A DNA stretch of 64,000 nucleotides from Ectocarpus siliculosus (lineage: Eukaryota; Sar; Phaeophyceae; Ectocarpales; Ectocarpaceae), in NCBI GenBank assembly GCA_000310025.1, contig FN649729.1:607912-671911 (forward strand), read 5' to 3'. The position numbers and the translations under genes are program-made. Below, in pieces: positions 1 through 31,358 of the stretch (position 1 is the stretch's first letter; every line of letters begins with the position of its first letter). Under the pieces are notes generated by a model. The model saw only the letters and a list, made by a program, of their open reading frames with translations, did not search any database and was not told where the DNA came from.

Positions 1-133
1 CTTTTTTATTAGGGGGGGGGGAGAAAGGGGGGCCCCCGCGCGGGGGGGGGGGGGTTTTTTTTTTTTTTTTTCCCCCCCAAAAAGGGGGGGCCCCCTCCCC
101 CCCCCGGGGGGGGGGGGGGGGGGGGGGGGGGGG
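1..133. other. Low-complexity homopolymer edge
   Basis: Runs of G, T and C of 7 to over 20 bases with almost no other sequence. This resembles poor-quality sequence at a contig edge next to an assembly gap rather than genuine genomic DNA. Similar C/G runs flank the N gap at 52,823-52,922. Confidence 0.6.
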
Positions 134-671
134 TGACAGGATATCGCGGGCAGCAGTGGGTAGGAGTCCGACAATAAATTGTGGGGTAATGGGGGAACTT
201 GTACCGCTTTACCCAGTCCCCAACTCGGCGGGAAACACTCCCTGCCGCGCTATAAGGTCACTCTTTGCGAATCGTAATCGTATCAAAAATTAGGCGCCAT
301 ACACACCCACGCTAAAACAGGCATAAACAGCATTACTAGCATTACTAGCAGTACGAGCAGTACTAGCAACGGCAGGTGTCCGTGCTCGCTCACCCATCGC
401 CGCACCAGTCGTGGGGCACAAACATGCCAGCGAAAGCGGCATTCGACTTAGCCGAAAAACGAACGCTCTTGAACCCCTCTGACTGATCAAACCCGGCCCC
501 ATAATTGCACTTCACAAGGCTACGCCCTCAACATTACACTTTTTCTTACGCTACGCTGACCCTTAAAATTACACTTTTAAGGTTACGCTAACCCTCAAAA
601 TTGCACTTTTTCAAGCTACGCTACCTTCAAAACTACACGTTGGTAAAGGCTACGCTGATCCTCAAAATTAC
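134..671. other. Intron sequence at the 3' side of the ARF-GEF gene
   Basis: No exon is recognised here. The exon at 672-773 ends with a donor, so this stretch should be intron. It holds a short ACTAGCA-type repeat around 330-370 and a degenerate tandem repeat from 497. The next exon of the ARF-GEF gene must lie left of the window. Confidence 0.5.
497..671. repeat. Degenerate ~33-bp tandem repeat
   Basis: About five imperfect units, each reading roughly CCTCAAAATTACACTTTT then AAGGCTACGCTGA. The last unit runs straight into the 5' splice site of the ARF-GEF exon at 672-773, so the donor GTAATTTTGAG is made from repeat sequence. Confidence 0.65.
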
Positions 672-18897
<18,226 letters not shown>

Positions 18898-21102
18898 CTG
18901 TACGCAGGGTAGCAACCAATGGGAACGGCGGTTTCACCCCCGGGTTTCAGCCCGTGAGATCCGTGCGTTCAATGCTTGCGGAGAAACAAACAAAAAAGCT
19001 AAACGGAATACGAGGGGCGCCTCCGGAGTGGGGTGGCTCATCAGAGCATGGTAGTCGTGTCATCAAGGCGTCATGCACGATGAAAACAAAGTGTTGCCAT
19101 CAGTGACGGTTCCCAAGCTCGAACAGCTCACACAGCTGACGCGTTTTCGACTCGAAGAGCCCAGCGAACCTCAACGAACCAAACTGAAAAAAAAGTAAAC
19201 CTTCAGCAGTCTTGCGCTATAATCATTTGTACCGAAACTTGGGGGTCACCATTGTTTGATGAGTTCGTCGGGAGAGTTCGGGCTGGGATCGGTCGGAGTT
19301 CTTCACCGTGGTTCTGTTTCAAGGGGATGGACGATGGTGTTCGACGGTTGCTGAACACACAGCAGTTTTAGCGACAACTGCTGTGGAGCAGTTCAAACCA
19401 GAAGTGGAGGGTACGTGTTGGACTTGAAACTGCAGCAGCTTTTATCCGAGCCATATTGTACGCCGCGAGGCTCTGTGTATGTAGCGAACGCATTGGGGAA
19501 CGGATGCTGTACGATTCTCTACGCAGGCACAGCCATTGGTTAGGGTTAGTGCCAACATGCGGAAAGGATACAGTCTGCTGTAGCTTCCACGTCGATGAAA
19601 CCAATGACAGATTCAGATTTGTCTCAACGGGCCGGACGTGCTTTGTGATTATGCGCCCAACAAAAGGGGGTGGCGTTTGCAACAGCAAAGAGAATGCCTC
19701 CACTCACTGATACTACTTCAGCACCTCCCTTTCGACAAACTGGTTTATAGAAGCGGTACAAATCTCGAATGGGTCGCTTTCTGTGATTTGATGCAATTTT
19801 CCTCAAATTCGTCATGCGCACACCGCCCATGGCAGCAGTACTTGTACAGCGGCGTACTTAATCCGTTCGCAAAGTTAACCGTGGACCTCTTTTTGAGAGT
19901 TTGCCACATCCCTCACACAGCAGTTCTGCTGTTGCTCAGTCGTTTCCGCGTCTGGTATAATGCTATGCTTTGTGACAGGGATCTGCTGACGGAACAAACT
20001 TCTCTTCGCCAGTGAGCGTGCTGCGTACCCCTGTCTCTCTCTCTTTAGGAGGACGGTGGACGACGACGCCAGACAAACTTCTCTACAGCATCCGAAACCA
20101 TGCTCAAAACACCAAGGACTCTGAACAATTCAACAGACGTCGGTGGCGCTGCCGTATTGCGTGCTATTCTTTGCTGGCGCGGGGAGTTGATTGGTTGGGG
20201 GGCAACCTTGTTGTGTGTTTGTTGTGGGTACTCGAACTTGGGGCAGTGACACACATCGATCGCTGCAGGTTGGACTGCTGCTGTATCGAACCGCATACAC
20301 ATGCAACATGGTCGTCCACGTAATGCCCTTCGCGCAAAAATCGAGACATCAACGATAACGAACCAAGCTTTTGCTCCTCTCATAGCCTCGTGTGTTGTCC
20401 CAGACAGCAGAACGTTCTGGTGGTAAATATCTGACAACTCCTGCACGATAACCAGGGGAAGCAGGCTACAACCCGATGGCGGGGGCAGAACAAAAGACAT
20501 TTTCTTCTCCGCCCCCCGCGACACAGGAAATCGATCTGCCTGCTGTACATCACATGGTCTCACCAAGAGTATCGCGACACTGCCTCTTCAGGTTTGATTG
20601 CCTCCTTGGGCAGTCCGTCGTAATCTTGGTCAGCGCGCGAACCACGATAGCTTCCATCCTGCTACCACAACGAACCAAGAGACGCAGCTAGCCTCCTCTC
20701 CTGCCTCCTGCTTCTGTTTCCAGCGAGCACGCAAGGTGTGCGGCGGAGCAAAAGCTTCCAGTGCACAATCGCCGCCAAGTTGCGTGGTGCTTGGGGGCGC
20801 AAGTTGCGTGCGCACGCGCTGGTGCGCCGTTCAGAGAACTACCCTCCTCAGACAGCCCTCTGTTAGCTCGCTGCTCGTTCTCTCCGCTGCCCACGCCAAC
20901 CACGCGAGCAGGCAAACAGACTGCTCCAGAGCAGAGTGCGACGGGGGCACCCCAGACAGGAAAATAGGGGGGGTGGCTCCGTGATTGCGGCGTGATAGGC
21001 AAGCTCCCCGCGGTCTCCGTTCTCCATGTTCATATCTCGCTCCTCTCACCAGCGGTACATGGTTACATAACAGCGCCACAAGCTGCGCGAATTAACCTTG
21101 TC
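18898..21102. promoter_or_regulatory. Divergent region between the ARF-GEF and RAB3GAP2 genes
   Basis: The region lies upstream of both genes, which point away from each other, so it should hold both promoters and the missing 5' exon(s) of the ARF-GEF (an acceptor at 18,898 shows that more lies upstream) and possibly of RAB3GAP2. No TATA box, CpG-type element or convincing coding exon could be picked out by eye. Short open frames here on both strands look random. Confidence 0.45.
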
Positions 21103-24100
21103 ATGCCAATCGATGAAGCTGTCGTGCCCTCGATTTCTGCTTTGTCGCCCTCTGGGCGTCTCCTGGCATTCGCAGCAGTAGTTGAACAAGGAGGTATTGA
21201 CAGCAGCGGAAGCAAGTCTGCTGCTTTCGGCGAAGCGCAGCGTCATCAGGATCAGCAACAGCAGCACCACCTCGAAGGCGGAAACAACGACGACAGTCGT
21301 GCTTCGCCCGCCCTTCCGCAGTACCAAGTGGTAGTCACGAGTAGCAACGGCGCAGAGGAGCACCAAACCTCGTCTACAGCAGCGGTTGCAGGTCGAACTT
21401 GGAACGATGGCTGCACCCCGATTCTCGCCGCCAACAGCAGCGTTGATGTGAGCACGTGCCCCGTCAAAGCGCCCGTCACGGCGCTACAGTGGATGGACGA
21501 CTGCAGTCTCGCGTGCGGCTTGCAGGACGGAACCGTCACCATCATTATCGCAGACCGCCGCCGCCGTCGATCAGACCCTAACCCTAACAACGATGGCCGT
21601 TTATTAGAACATGGCCTTGGTCGGGGAGAGGCTTCGACTTGGACACCGGCTCTATCTCGCTGCTTCCACCAAGTGCAGCAGCACGGAGGCGGGGGTGCTG
21701 ACAGCAGCAGCGCGAGGGTGATGCGCATCCGACTTTCGGGCGGTGGGATCGCGGGTGGGGAGGCTGCTGCGGCGAGCGGCGCTACGCGCGGGAGCGAGCC
21801 GACCTTGTGGGTGCTGTACCCAGATCGAGTCGTCGTGTGTGTTGGAGTGGACGCCGTGGTGACCTATGCTAGGTAAGCGAGTTGCGCAGATGATGCGGTA
21901 AGAACGAGAGCACCCGTGCCCCTCCCAGGTTGTATCTCGCCTCGTGAACGCTACTTATAACCCTGTTTCTGTGACAAATCTCCGTGCAAGTGCATGCCTT
22001 GACACCAATCAGCCTTGTGCGCTGTTGCACCATCACCAATGTGGGAGGAGCGTCAGCTTGTATTGGGGTTTGGAGAGTTCTCTCTCATGACGATCGATCT
22101 GCATCTGTTTGCGAGTCTACTTAAACGCTTGCTTTTGGACAGCGACCATGAATTGTGTGAAGTGGCAGGCAGGGAGCCACCCGCACTATACAACCGCGCA
22201 TCCATCTCACACCCCATTATCTGTATTACAGGCAACAGTGGAGATTCAAAGTGCCCACAGCCCACCCCACTACCCCCGTACAGGCAACAAACGAAAGAGA
22301 ACCAAACCGGTTCTCCGTTACAGCACCAGATCTCCTCCTCGAGAGGAACAACCGACGACGACAACGCCTCGCTCCACAACGACCAAGACAACCCGAACCC
22401 CCTGGCGGCGGGGCCGTCCTTCGCCAAGCTCCAGCTAGAGGGGCAGGGCGAAGTCCTGGACGTGGTGGCGTGCGCCGCGCCCTCAGGGCTGTTCGAGGTC
22501 CGTTCCGAGCGGCACTCCCACGTCATCCTCGCCTCGGGCGTCTCCCCAGCCCTCGCCTTCTACCCCATCGGGTCCGAGTCCCGCTCGTTCGGGCTCGCGA
22601 GCATTGCGTGGGCCGTCGCGTCGCGGGTAACGTCGCTGACGGTGGGAGCCCTCGACGGCCTGTTCGGCTTCGTGGGGCTCCGCGGAAGGGGTAAGAAGGC
22701 GGTGGGGGGGGGGGGCAGGGCCAAGGCCCAGGGCAGGAGAGGGGCGAACGGCGGTGGAGGCGAAGACAAAGACGGTGGCGGGGAAGACCCTTCCCCGGCG
22801 CCCCTCGTGCTGCATTGGGACGGAGGGCTGCAGGACGGGTGGCGCAGGGTGTCGCGCCTCTTTCTGGGACCGTCCGGGAGGCTCGCGGCCGCCGCGGATG
22901 GGTTTGGACGTGTCATGCTCGTCGACTGCGCCACCCGGCAGGTATGTCTATCGACGTTTTCCACAGGAGAGGGTTGGAACCTTTTTCTCCGCTTATGAAA
23001 CCTTTTTGGTTTCGTGTTTCGGGCTTGAATGGAGTGTAGATTTTTTATTTTTTTGGTCCCCGCGTGCCACCATCGTGCACTTGTTTCGGTTCCAGCTCGG
23101 GCGCGTCGCCGGCGTGGTGACCTATCATGGTCTTTGCACCAACCTGTCCTACCCTTCCGAGCACACTTCTGATATACTCTATTGTTGTCCTTGTCTTTCA
23201 GATCCTTCGCATGTGGAAGGGCGTGAGGGACGCAGAATGCGGGTGGCTGGAGGTTGTGGAGTCCTGGGAAGGACGTCGCGTCGAGTCGGTTGGACGGAAA
23301 GGCCGATTCGCCGCTACCGCCGCCGCCGCCGCCCCGGCGCAACAGCCGGGAGAATCGGTGGCGGCAACGACGCCCGTGGTCGGCCTCTACCTCGCTATCC
23401 TAGCGCCTCTGCGCGGCCGAGTCGAGCTTTGGCGGATGCGGCACGGACCGTGCGTGAGGGTCATCTCCGCACCGGCCGGCGCTAGGCTGTTGACTTCTCG
23501 GCCGAGTCTGGCTGCCCCGTCTGGCGATGGTGGTGTCAGCGTGGACGCCACCGGCAAGGGGAGACACGCCGAGGCGCTGACGAGCTGCTTTCTTCTCACT
23601 GGCGGTGCGGGCGGGTCTGAGGAAAGGAAGCTAAGGCTTAGCCCGCTCATGGTCGAAGAGGAAGATCTGGCCGATCTGCCGAACAGGTGCCTGGCCTTGA
23701 GCTCTCGCACGATCGTCTGATGTGATCCGAAGTCATTCCTTCGAGTGTGGGAATTCTCGCAGCCGATTTGGCCTGGGTATCGTCGTCGACGGCTGATTCG
23801 AAGACGGGGTAGACGTAAGAATTCTCATATGCTTAATATTCTAGTCCGCGCGCGCCCTATCTTCCACTGCTGTCGCGAGGCAGGCATCAAGTTCGAATAA
23901 CGTTTTCTCACCCTTCGGAGGGTTTCCTGTGACTTTCGCACGTGCCATATAACAGCTGTGAGGTGATCTTCGATTCTCTATCGCAACACGTGTGTGCCGT
24001 GAAAACCTTTCCTGATTTTTGAAGGCTGTCCCGTGAGCCGACCGTTGATGACCCCTATCGACTCCGGAAGCTCGCAGCCGCCGTGGAGGAAATGAGAACC

Positions 24101-27100
24101 CACGGGACCACCTCCCGCGCTGGACGGGGACAACCACGGGGAACTGCTACTACGCTAGACGTGGCCGGGGAGAGAGGGCGGCTGCCGGCTGGGCAGGAAG
24201 CTCGCGAAGATGTCGTCTTTCAGCTGCTGTCACGTCTTGAGTCGGTCGAGTCCCTCGCCCAGGCGACCGCCTCGCTCGGTCCGGCGATTCCGAAACCGTC
24301 GGCAACATCGCCGGACTCGACATCCGACCGCGCCCTCGAGCTAAGCGCCTCTTTCCAGAGGAGAGTCTCCGCTCTGTGCCGCGAGCGCGCCGAGCAAGCA
24401 GCTGCGGGCGCGGAGACCGATGGTTCGAAGGACAAGGCTGCTGCTGCTGTTGCTGTTCCTCCCGCGGGGAACAACAAGTCCGGTGCAGCCGCGGCAGCGG
24501 CACTCCGTTTCCGCGCTGCCGCTTTCGAGCTCTACACCGTGCTCGAGTCCGTAGAACTCAACCCGGCTGGGGGGGACGAGGACGACCCGGCGTTTTTAGC
24601 TCCCGGGAACCGGGGATGGAAGCACGGCGTCTTGTGCGAGGAGGCCGCCGGCTGGGCAGACATGGTGCGGGAGACGGGAGGAGGAGCGCCGTTGCCGAGC
24701 GCCGAACTTCCCGACTTTCAGGTGCGTTTCGAGCGCGGGATATACCGTCGGAGCTTGTCCCATGGGGTCGGGTGGGCGTTTTTCCTGGGCGATTTTCATC
24801 CCGACGGGGCCGGGGTCGGTCTGTAGAGAGCCCGTTCGGAAGTCGTTTTTTTTGCGTACGCGAAAGTAAGCGACGTGATTCCGCAGTGTATTGCGTTGCT
24901 TCTGGCCCGGCAACACCTTGTTTTTTGCCGTGACAATGACGAAGCACGCAGTCCTGGAGCTGTGCTGCGTTGCCTCCACTCGATTATAATAGGGCACCAT
25001 CGCGTGGTTGGGTGAATGACACCGGCGGTTTGCACCAACATCGAGCGCCATGAGGGTTTCCTTGTGTCTTTATCGCTCTTGGCGGCCGGTGTTGTCTGCA
25101 CTATGGCTTTCCCTTCTTGAAGAAGGCGAATCGTTGGCTCTGGCGATGGTCGTAAGTTCCTGCAAGACGAGCGGGCACCGCCATTGGAGCCAAGTGCCCT
25201 TTCGTTTCTTCCCGCCTTGGCAGCAGGCAGTCACACCCCCTGGTCATTGCACACCCTAGTAGAATATGGCAACAGCAGAAGTGCCACCCCACCGCGCCAT
25301 CACTCCCTTTGTCACTCAGGCGCGGCGCAATACCACATGACAGAACACCAAACCCCGAGACATTGATATAATCTTGTTTTTTTTTGCCCTCCTTAATATG
25401 CGTCGCCACGGGAGCGCCGTGTTGCCATTTATGACGCACGTTCTTGTACGACCGACGCGGTATGTCGTCCATGTCCAATGCCCGGTTACGCCACGCAGGA
25501 GTTCCTCGAAACCGTCGCGGTGGTGCTCGAGGTGGCGGAAGAACCTGCGGCAGGTTCTCGGCGCGTACCGCGCGGCGGCAGAGACAGATCACCGCCATTG
25601 TTGCGGTTCGTGGCGCCCGGTCACCGAGATCGGGGACCCTCGATTGGCGGCGGTGGCACCGGGTCTCGTCGGACCAGCCGAGACTCTACGTCTTCCGCCG
25701 AGTCCGCCCGAAGGTCGTCGTCGTCCTCTGCGGCAGAAGAAGCCGGCGGCGCTGCCGCTGCTGCTGCTGACTACGCAAGGTGCAGGACGCGGCTGTTCGG
25801 CTGGCTGTTCCGACCACTCTTGTCCGACGCTTTCGCGCTGGCCTCCTTGACGCAGGCGTTGTCGCTGCTGGGGCTAGGCGGGGGCAACGGCCAGGCGGCC
25901 GTGCTTGTCCGGGACCTAGCGGCGTGGTTCCTGGAGCTGCCGGTCGGGCGGGCGGCGGACACGACGGTGGGGCGGGAGGCTCAGAACTGCCCGGTGCTGC
26001 GGTGGCTCAAAGGGGTCATTCTCGCTTGGGCGTCGTCGTCGACTAAGCGGTCTACCGCCGACGGCGGGGAAGATGGCGACGACGGGGTGTCGTTTCTTGA
26101 CCGCGAAACGGCGGCGCCCCCTGACACAGAGAGTCGGATGAAGGATCTTTTCGGGGACCCGGTGGTCAGAGGCCGAGGCGTTATTGTTGCCGGTGGGACG
26201 GACGACGCCGACGGCGGCGAGGCCGCGTCTAGCGCCGGAGTTAGTAGCGCTCAGGACGAGCAAGAGGGGAGCGACGGAACCGTTGGCGATGACGACGACG
26301 AAGATCGAGAGGCGGAGGAGGGCGGCGAGAAGGATGCGGAGGAGATCTTGCGGCCCATGTTCGAGGCGTGCGCCGCGTCTCAGCGGCTGGAGAACGCCTC
26401 CATGCTGTCGGTGGTCACGGCCGAGGCGCTGGCGGCGTGCCGCGAGAAGCTGGAGGAGAGCTCCCTGGGGCAAGTCGCCATCGGCGGCGGCGAAGCTTGG
26501 GTGACCCTTGCGAGGAGATTGCGCCTGTGCTTGTTCCTGGACCACCGTCTTCACTGGGGAGTGTTGGCGGGGCAAAGGTGAGGATGAGAGCCTGATTGGG
26601 GGGGGGCGAGAGGAGACAAGCAGTCAAGCCTATGAGAGATATGAGTTGCGAGCGCTTTTTGTTGGGGGGAGGTACGTTTGAGAATTTTCCGTCGGTTTAG
26701 GCTTGTGGGCTATCTTGCGCGGTCTGTAGTGCGTCGTGCTCGCTCTATGTGGTCTACGGATCTTGCGTAAATTGTGGAATATTTGCAAGGGCAAAGACCA
26801 TGCGGCACAGCAGTTATCGAGGGCAAGTCGGTGTTTGTTGTCCTTTCAAGGGGTTAGACAAACGAGTGTTCGGCGCCAATGACGCGTGCCCAGCTCGGCC
26901 TCTCCTTCACCCGCACCGTGTACACGCACCCCGCGTCCGACAACATGCGACCGGCTCTCCTACTGTTCGTATCCCGCCGCACCGCAGGGACCGCGCGTCC
27001 TTGCGCCGGTTCGAGGAGGGCAAGGCCTCCGTCTACGCCTTCGTGGCCAAGGACCAGCTCATGTCCTTCCGGGACCTGAGCTTCGCGGCGTGCTCGGCGC

Positions 27101-30100
27101 GAGAGCGAGGAGAGGTGGAGGCATCCGCGCGGAGCCAGCGAGAGGCGGCGGAGGAGGCGAAAGCTGCCGCTGCCGGCGGTGGGAGGCAGCTGGTGAGGGG
27201 CGAGCAGCGCCGCCGCCCGTCGGCGCTAGCCGGTGAGGACGGAATCGGCCATGCGGTGGCGGCCGCCTCGAGCTTGGCAGACGCCCAGATGGATGAGCAC
27301 TGGAGAGCGGTGAGTCTCGTCGTCGTGGGTACATGCATGGAAGGGGTTGTTGGTCGCCACGAACCACTCTTGGTGGTGAACAAATGCAGCCCGAAGAACG
27401 TGTTCGGAGAGGCGTTAACCGTGGGCTTGGGGGGCGGTCAACGTCACAGAACGTGTCTCAGTTTGGTACCCGTCCGCCCGAGGTCTCTGCTAACGCCTTG
27501 GGCATTGGTTGGCGTAGAAACGCTTGAATCCTCGACCGACATGGCTCTTTCTAAACCAGTGACGTCACCAGGGGGCACCACCTCAATTAATGTTACACCT
27601 GCGAGTCGCCCTCCGGCGTGACTCTTTCTTCACCTCATGTGGCGTCGCCTATGACGTCATCCGCAGCACCTCAATTTCCTTGTTCACCCCGCCTCTGCTC
27701 CCACTCTGATGTGAACGTTTTTCAGGTGCAAGCCGTGGCAGCGCGCGCCGGTAATTCGCCGATGATGGCCGCCCTCGGAGGCGTTGTCCCGGCGGTTGCT
27801 GAGCCACGAGCAGGACCAGGGGGCAACCGGGAGAACAAACCCCGGCGCGATGAACAGGCGTCGTCCCCTAGGGGTCACAGCCATCGCAAGAGCGGTGATG
27901 GAGCTGGCGCCGCGGAAGGATCAGTCGTGCTACCCGGGACCTTCCCCGAGTCTCCTCCCACATCCCTCTTCTTCATGCGCTCGCACGCACAGCCGATCGT
28001 CCTGGCCTGCCACCGTACCCGGTGGCTGGTGCTGTCGTGGGCATCCACGGGGCCCCGGTCCGAAGAAGCTCTGCGGCGAGCGGCAGACCGGGGGGCTCTG
28101 TCGGAGTCGGTCGGGGCAACCGAGGCGGCCGTCCGGCGCCTGTCCCTTGCCGTGGACCACCTGAGCTACCTCCGGACCGCGAGACCTCTCCTGGCCGGGT
28201 GCGTGGCGTACTGGCTGTGGGAGCACGGCGGGGTGCGCGCGCACGTTGGGAGGCTCGCGAGGGGGTTTTCTCCCACGAACGGCGGCAGCAGCGATGGCAG
28301 CGGCAGCGGGAGCATTGGCGGCAGGGGCGGCGGGAGCAGCAGCGGTGGTGCCAGCAGCGGCGGCGGTAGCGGGGGAACTGTACATCAGGATGGAAATACC
28401 GCTGTCGGTGGCGCCGTCGGGAGTGGGTTGGTGAAGGAGGGCCGGCCGGCAAGGGAAGCCTTCCTGGCAGCCGCGGAGGAGTTCCTAAAGGTAGAAGCTT
28501 TGTTTTCGGGGCGCTATGACGGAGCGCGGGGCGGTGCCGGCGGGAGCAGGGGAGGGGCCGGAGGAAAGGTTCTCAGCTCCGCCGCCGACGTGTCGTTCAT
28601 GTCGCTGCTTACGGAGGGGGCGGTGCAGCGCTGCCCCTGGCCCGGGGCGTGGGATCGCTGGGTGGAGGAGTGTCTTCGAGATGCCCAGGCAAGTGGCGCG
28701 GCGTTGTTGTGACTCTTTTTCTCGCGGAAACAAATAGGGAAACCGCGGAACCCTGCTGTGGTACAGAACAGTTCATAGTGGACGTTTTTCGTGGCGGTTG
28801 CGATGTGCGGCCTTGCCGAAGGACGATTACATACACGCACGGGCACACGGATGACGAATCTCGAATCTAGGGTTGACTAGATATCTCGTCCCGCTACTGG
28901 CGGCCGAGATGGCGGCGGTTGTGCAGTCAGTGACCCGCTCCCTGAGTTTATCGATGCTTGTCTTACCCTAGCTTGTATTCCCGCCGTCATCCCCCAAACA
29001 GGTGCACCCTCCTCTGCAAGCCGCGGTGGCGGCCCATTCGACGCTGCTGCGCGCCCTCCGGGTTAGCGCCGTCTGCGGCTTGCCGGAAGAGGACACGCTG
29101 GGGCTATTCGAGCAAGGGTGAGCGCAGGATGTGCTCTACCCGCCAACCCGTGTGATGTTGAATTGTTGTGTGGAATAGCCGTGCACGCGGTTTGTGTGGA
29201 TCTGATTTGGGATGGTGTTGGTGGAGGGGTTGGAGGGAAAACTTGCCGGATAAAGAGACGTTGCTGTCGTGTCAGTTGTCGGAATGCGTGTCTGCCGCCT
29301 CAAGCGGGAGGCTTTCGGATCGTGCATACACGCTCAAGCGAATCGCGAACAAATTGTCACGATAGAAACCCTTCCCTGGGTAACCAGACACGAAAGTGCT
29401 CTTGTTGGTGCAACCGTTTTCGCGTCTAGCACAGAACAGTGTTCCAAGAACTAGAGGTAGAGGCTAGACACACAACGACAGCAGAGCTGCATAGCGATAG
29501 AAGACGAGCAGAGAACCCAACAAACACGCGAACGCCAAAGATATAGCAACTGAGTGAACGGCAACGAAAACATCGTTTTTTTTCAATAACGGCATCAAGT
29601 AACGGCAGCATCGACGCCGTTTTTTTCAACTCCAACAAAAAAAAACGATGGCGTTTCTTCCCTCCCTACGACCGTCCGTCCGTACCGTGCGACAGGCGCA
29701 GCCTCTGCGCGGACTCGTCTCTGTCTGACGAAAATCTTGCCTCGCCGGCTGTTTCTGGCGGAGACCGACGTACGGCGGTAGGCGCCCCCCCCCCCGGCGA
29801 GGGTGTGCAAGGAGAGCGGCACGTCGTGGCCCAGAGAGAGTCATACATTCGGCGCGCGTTGGATGCCGTGGTTCCGCGTCCGGCCCAAAACGTCTACAGG
29901 TGCGGGTGGTTTTTCAGGGCGAAGGAGGGGGAAAGGAATTGCAATGGGGGGCGACTGTCTCGACGTGGATTGAGGCACAACCTCATTGCCGGTTTGAAGC
30001 GAGTACCCCCGTGAAAAGACCTCTGGTATGGACACTCCAGAAGCCTAGGGCAGTATCTTGTGCCGTCGCTTCATAGGGCCGTTGGGGATGGCTTGAAGGC

Positions 30101-31358
30101 TTGTTTTGTGGTCAGCCCCTTCCGCACGTTAGTGACGGTTGGAGAGCGTGCGGGAGTTGCGGCGCGAATTGATCGAATACAAGTAACGACGCAGACGCAA
30201 CCCTTGCAAGCCCCGGCGGTGCTCTTCCCTGCCGTCACTGCGCGTGCTCCCAACTCAGGCTGGCGCGGGACTTCGGCGTGTCAGAAGACACCGTGCGCGG
30301 GTGGCACTGCCTGGTGTTGCTGAGGAGGGGGCATGACGTATTGGGCGAAGAGGCCTTGTCGCAGGTACGTTTGTTGGCCTTCGCCTGTCCTTTCACAACC
30401 AGCCGTGGCTTGCACTGCGGGGTGGCTGCGGTAGGTACCTCGAAATCGGAGTTTTCGTTCAAGGCCTATCAGAATCTTCGACGCCTGGAGGAGTAAGTTG
30501 AATGGCGCAGATCAACAGACTTGGCGACACGGTGCACCACCTTATCTCCAACGGGATCATGGAACACTGGTCAACATCGCAAGGCAACCACAAGTCCACC
30601 CCCCCCCCCCTGGTACCCTCTTCTGCTAAATACTCAGATCTTCTCTCTGCAAGACCTTGCGGGAGACATTCTGACGGTCATGCGCCTCCGCCTGAAGCGA
30701 TTCTTGGACTTCCTGGAGACCTCCCCGAGCGCGTCGAGGGGGCTCCTGGCCAGCCTCGATGCCGACACGTGCCGCTGGGTTCGCTCTGCGAGATACCCGG
30801 AGGCTAGGGAGAAGGGGCAGGGGGGCGTGCAGTCGGAGAAGGAGGCGGGAGAGCCCCTGCGGTCGACGCACGGGGTGCTGCTGTGCCTCGCCAGAGCGTT
30901 GCCGAGGGAGTCGCGGCAAAAGGTGGGTCGAAAGGGCGGGATCGCTCAAGCTGAGTGTGTCAACTGATTTTTGGAAAAACATGCGGATGACAAAAGCGTT
31001 GCGAGTTGGCGCTTTATTGCTGCACACGCACGGCAGCCAGAACCCTCAGCCAACCAGCAGTTACCTGTGTGACTGACATTGGTCTCTCTCTCTCGCCCCC
31101 CCCTCCATGCGCGTTGAACTTGCTCGGACCCTGCACTACGACTGCCTCCATGGCCATGGCAACCACCGGCCTCCTGGAACATCTGAACGGCGGTGCTGCT
31201 TGCACGGCTTTCTTGGCACTGGGAAATTTCCTCCGGCGCTGGTTGCTTACGCGTACCGTTCCTCACAGCTCCAGGCAGACGCGCTAGTGGCATTGGTAGG
31301 CACTATGCTCCGGCACATGGGCGGGGCGGGAGCTAGTGGGGCGGGATACCATATGTAA
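21103..31358 (+). CDS. RAB3GAP2: RAB3GAP2-like: Rab3 GTPase-activating protein non-catalytic subunit
   Basis: Regulatory subunit that with RAB3GAP1 stimulates Rab3 GTP hydrolysis and acts as Rab18 GEF at the ER and lipid droplets (known of the family). Twelve exons: 21103-21872, 22284(or 22239)-22941, 23202-23686, 24025-24721, 25499-26577, 26988-27309, 27726-28688, 29002-29117, 29609-29899, 30259-30364, 30638-30922, 31269-31358, ending MGGAGASGAGYHM. Phases fit at the junctions checked. Landmarks shared with human RAB3GAP2 are VASRVTSLTVGALDGLFGFV, ADGFGRVMLVDCATRQ, ILRMWKGVRDAECGWLEVVE, DDPYRLRKLAAAVEEM, SEDTVRGWHCLVLL and DVLGEEALSQ. The N-terminal half should form a beta-propeller. Introns are short. 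Algal-specific Gly/Ser-rich inserts occur (28,270-28,400). The first in-frame ATG is 21,103; the roughly 100-residue N-terminal part of human RAB3GAP2 is missing or lies in an unseen upstream exon. The start and the second acceptor are uncertain. Confidence 0.9.
28689..29001 (+). other. GC-AG intron in RAB3GAP2
   Basis: The exon ends GATGCCCAG and the intron opens GCAAGT, then ends CAG at 29,001. Both sides are phase 0 and the joined product (ECLRDAQ then VHPPLQAAVAAHSTLL) keeps the alignment with human RAB3GAP2 (LVEHHSILCSIL). The nearest GT alternative would change the phase. Confidence 0.7.

Noticed and set aside
21570-21600. Interstitial telomere-like CCCTAACCCTAAC
   Set aside because: Only about two units, and it lies in frame in a RAB3GAP2 exon.
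22015-22240. Upstream extension of RAB3GAP2 exon 2 as coding
   Set aside because: Joining exon 1 there would break phase; acceptors at 22,238 or 22,283 keep it.
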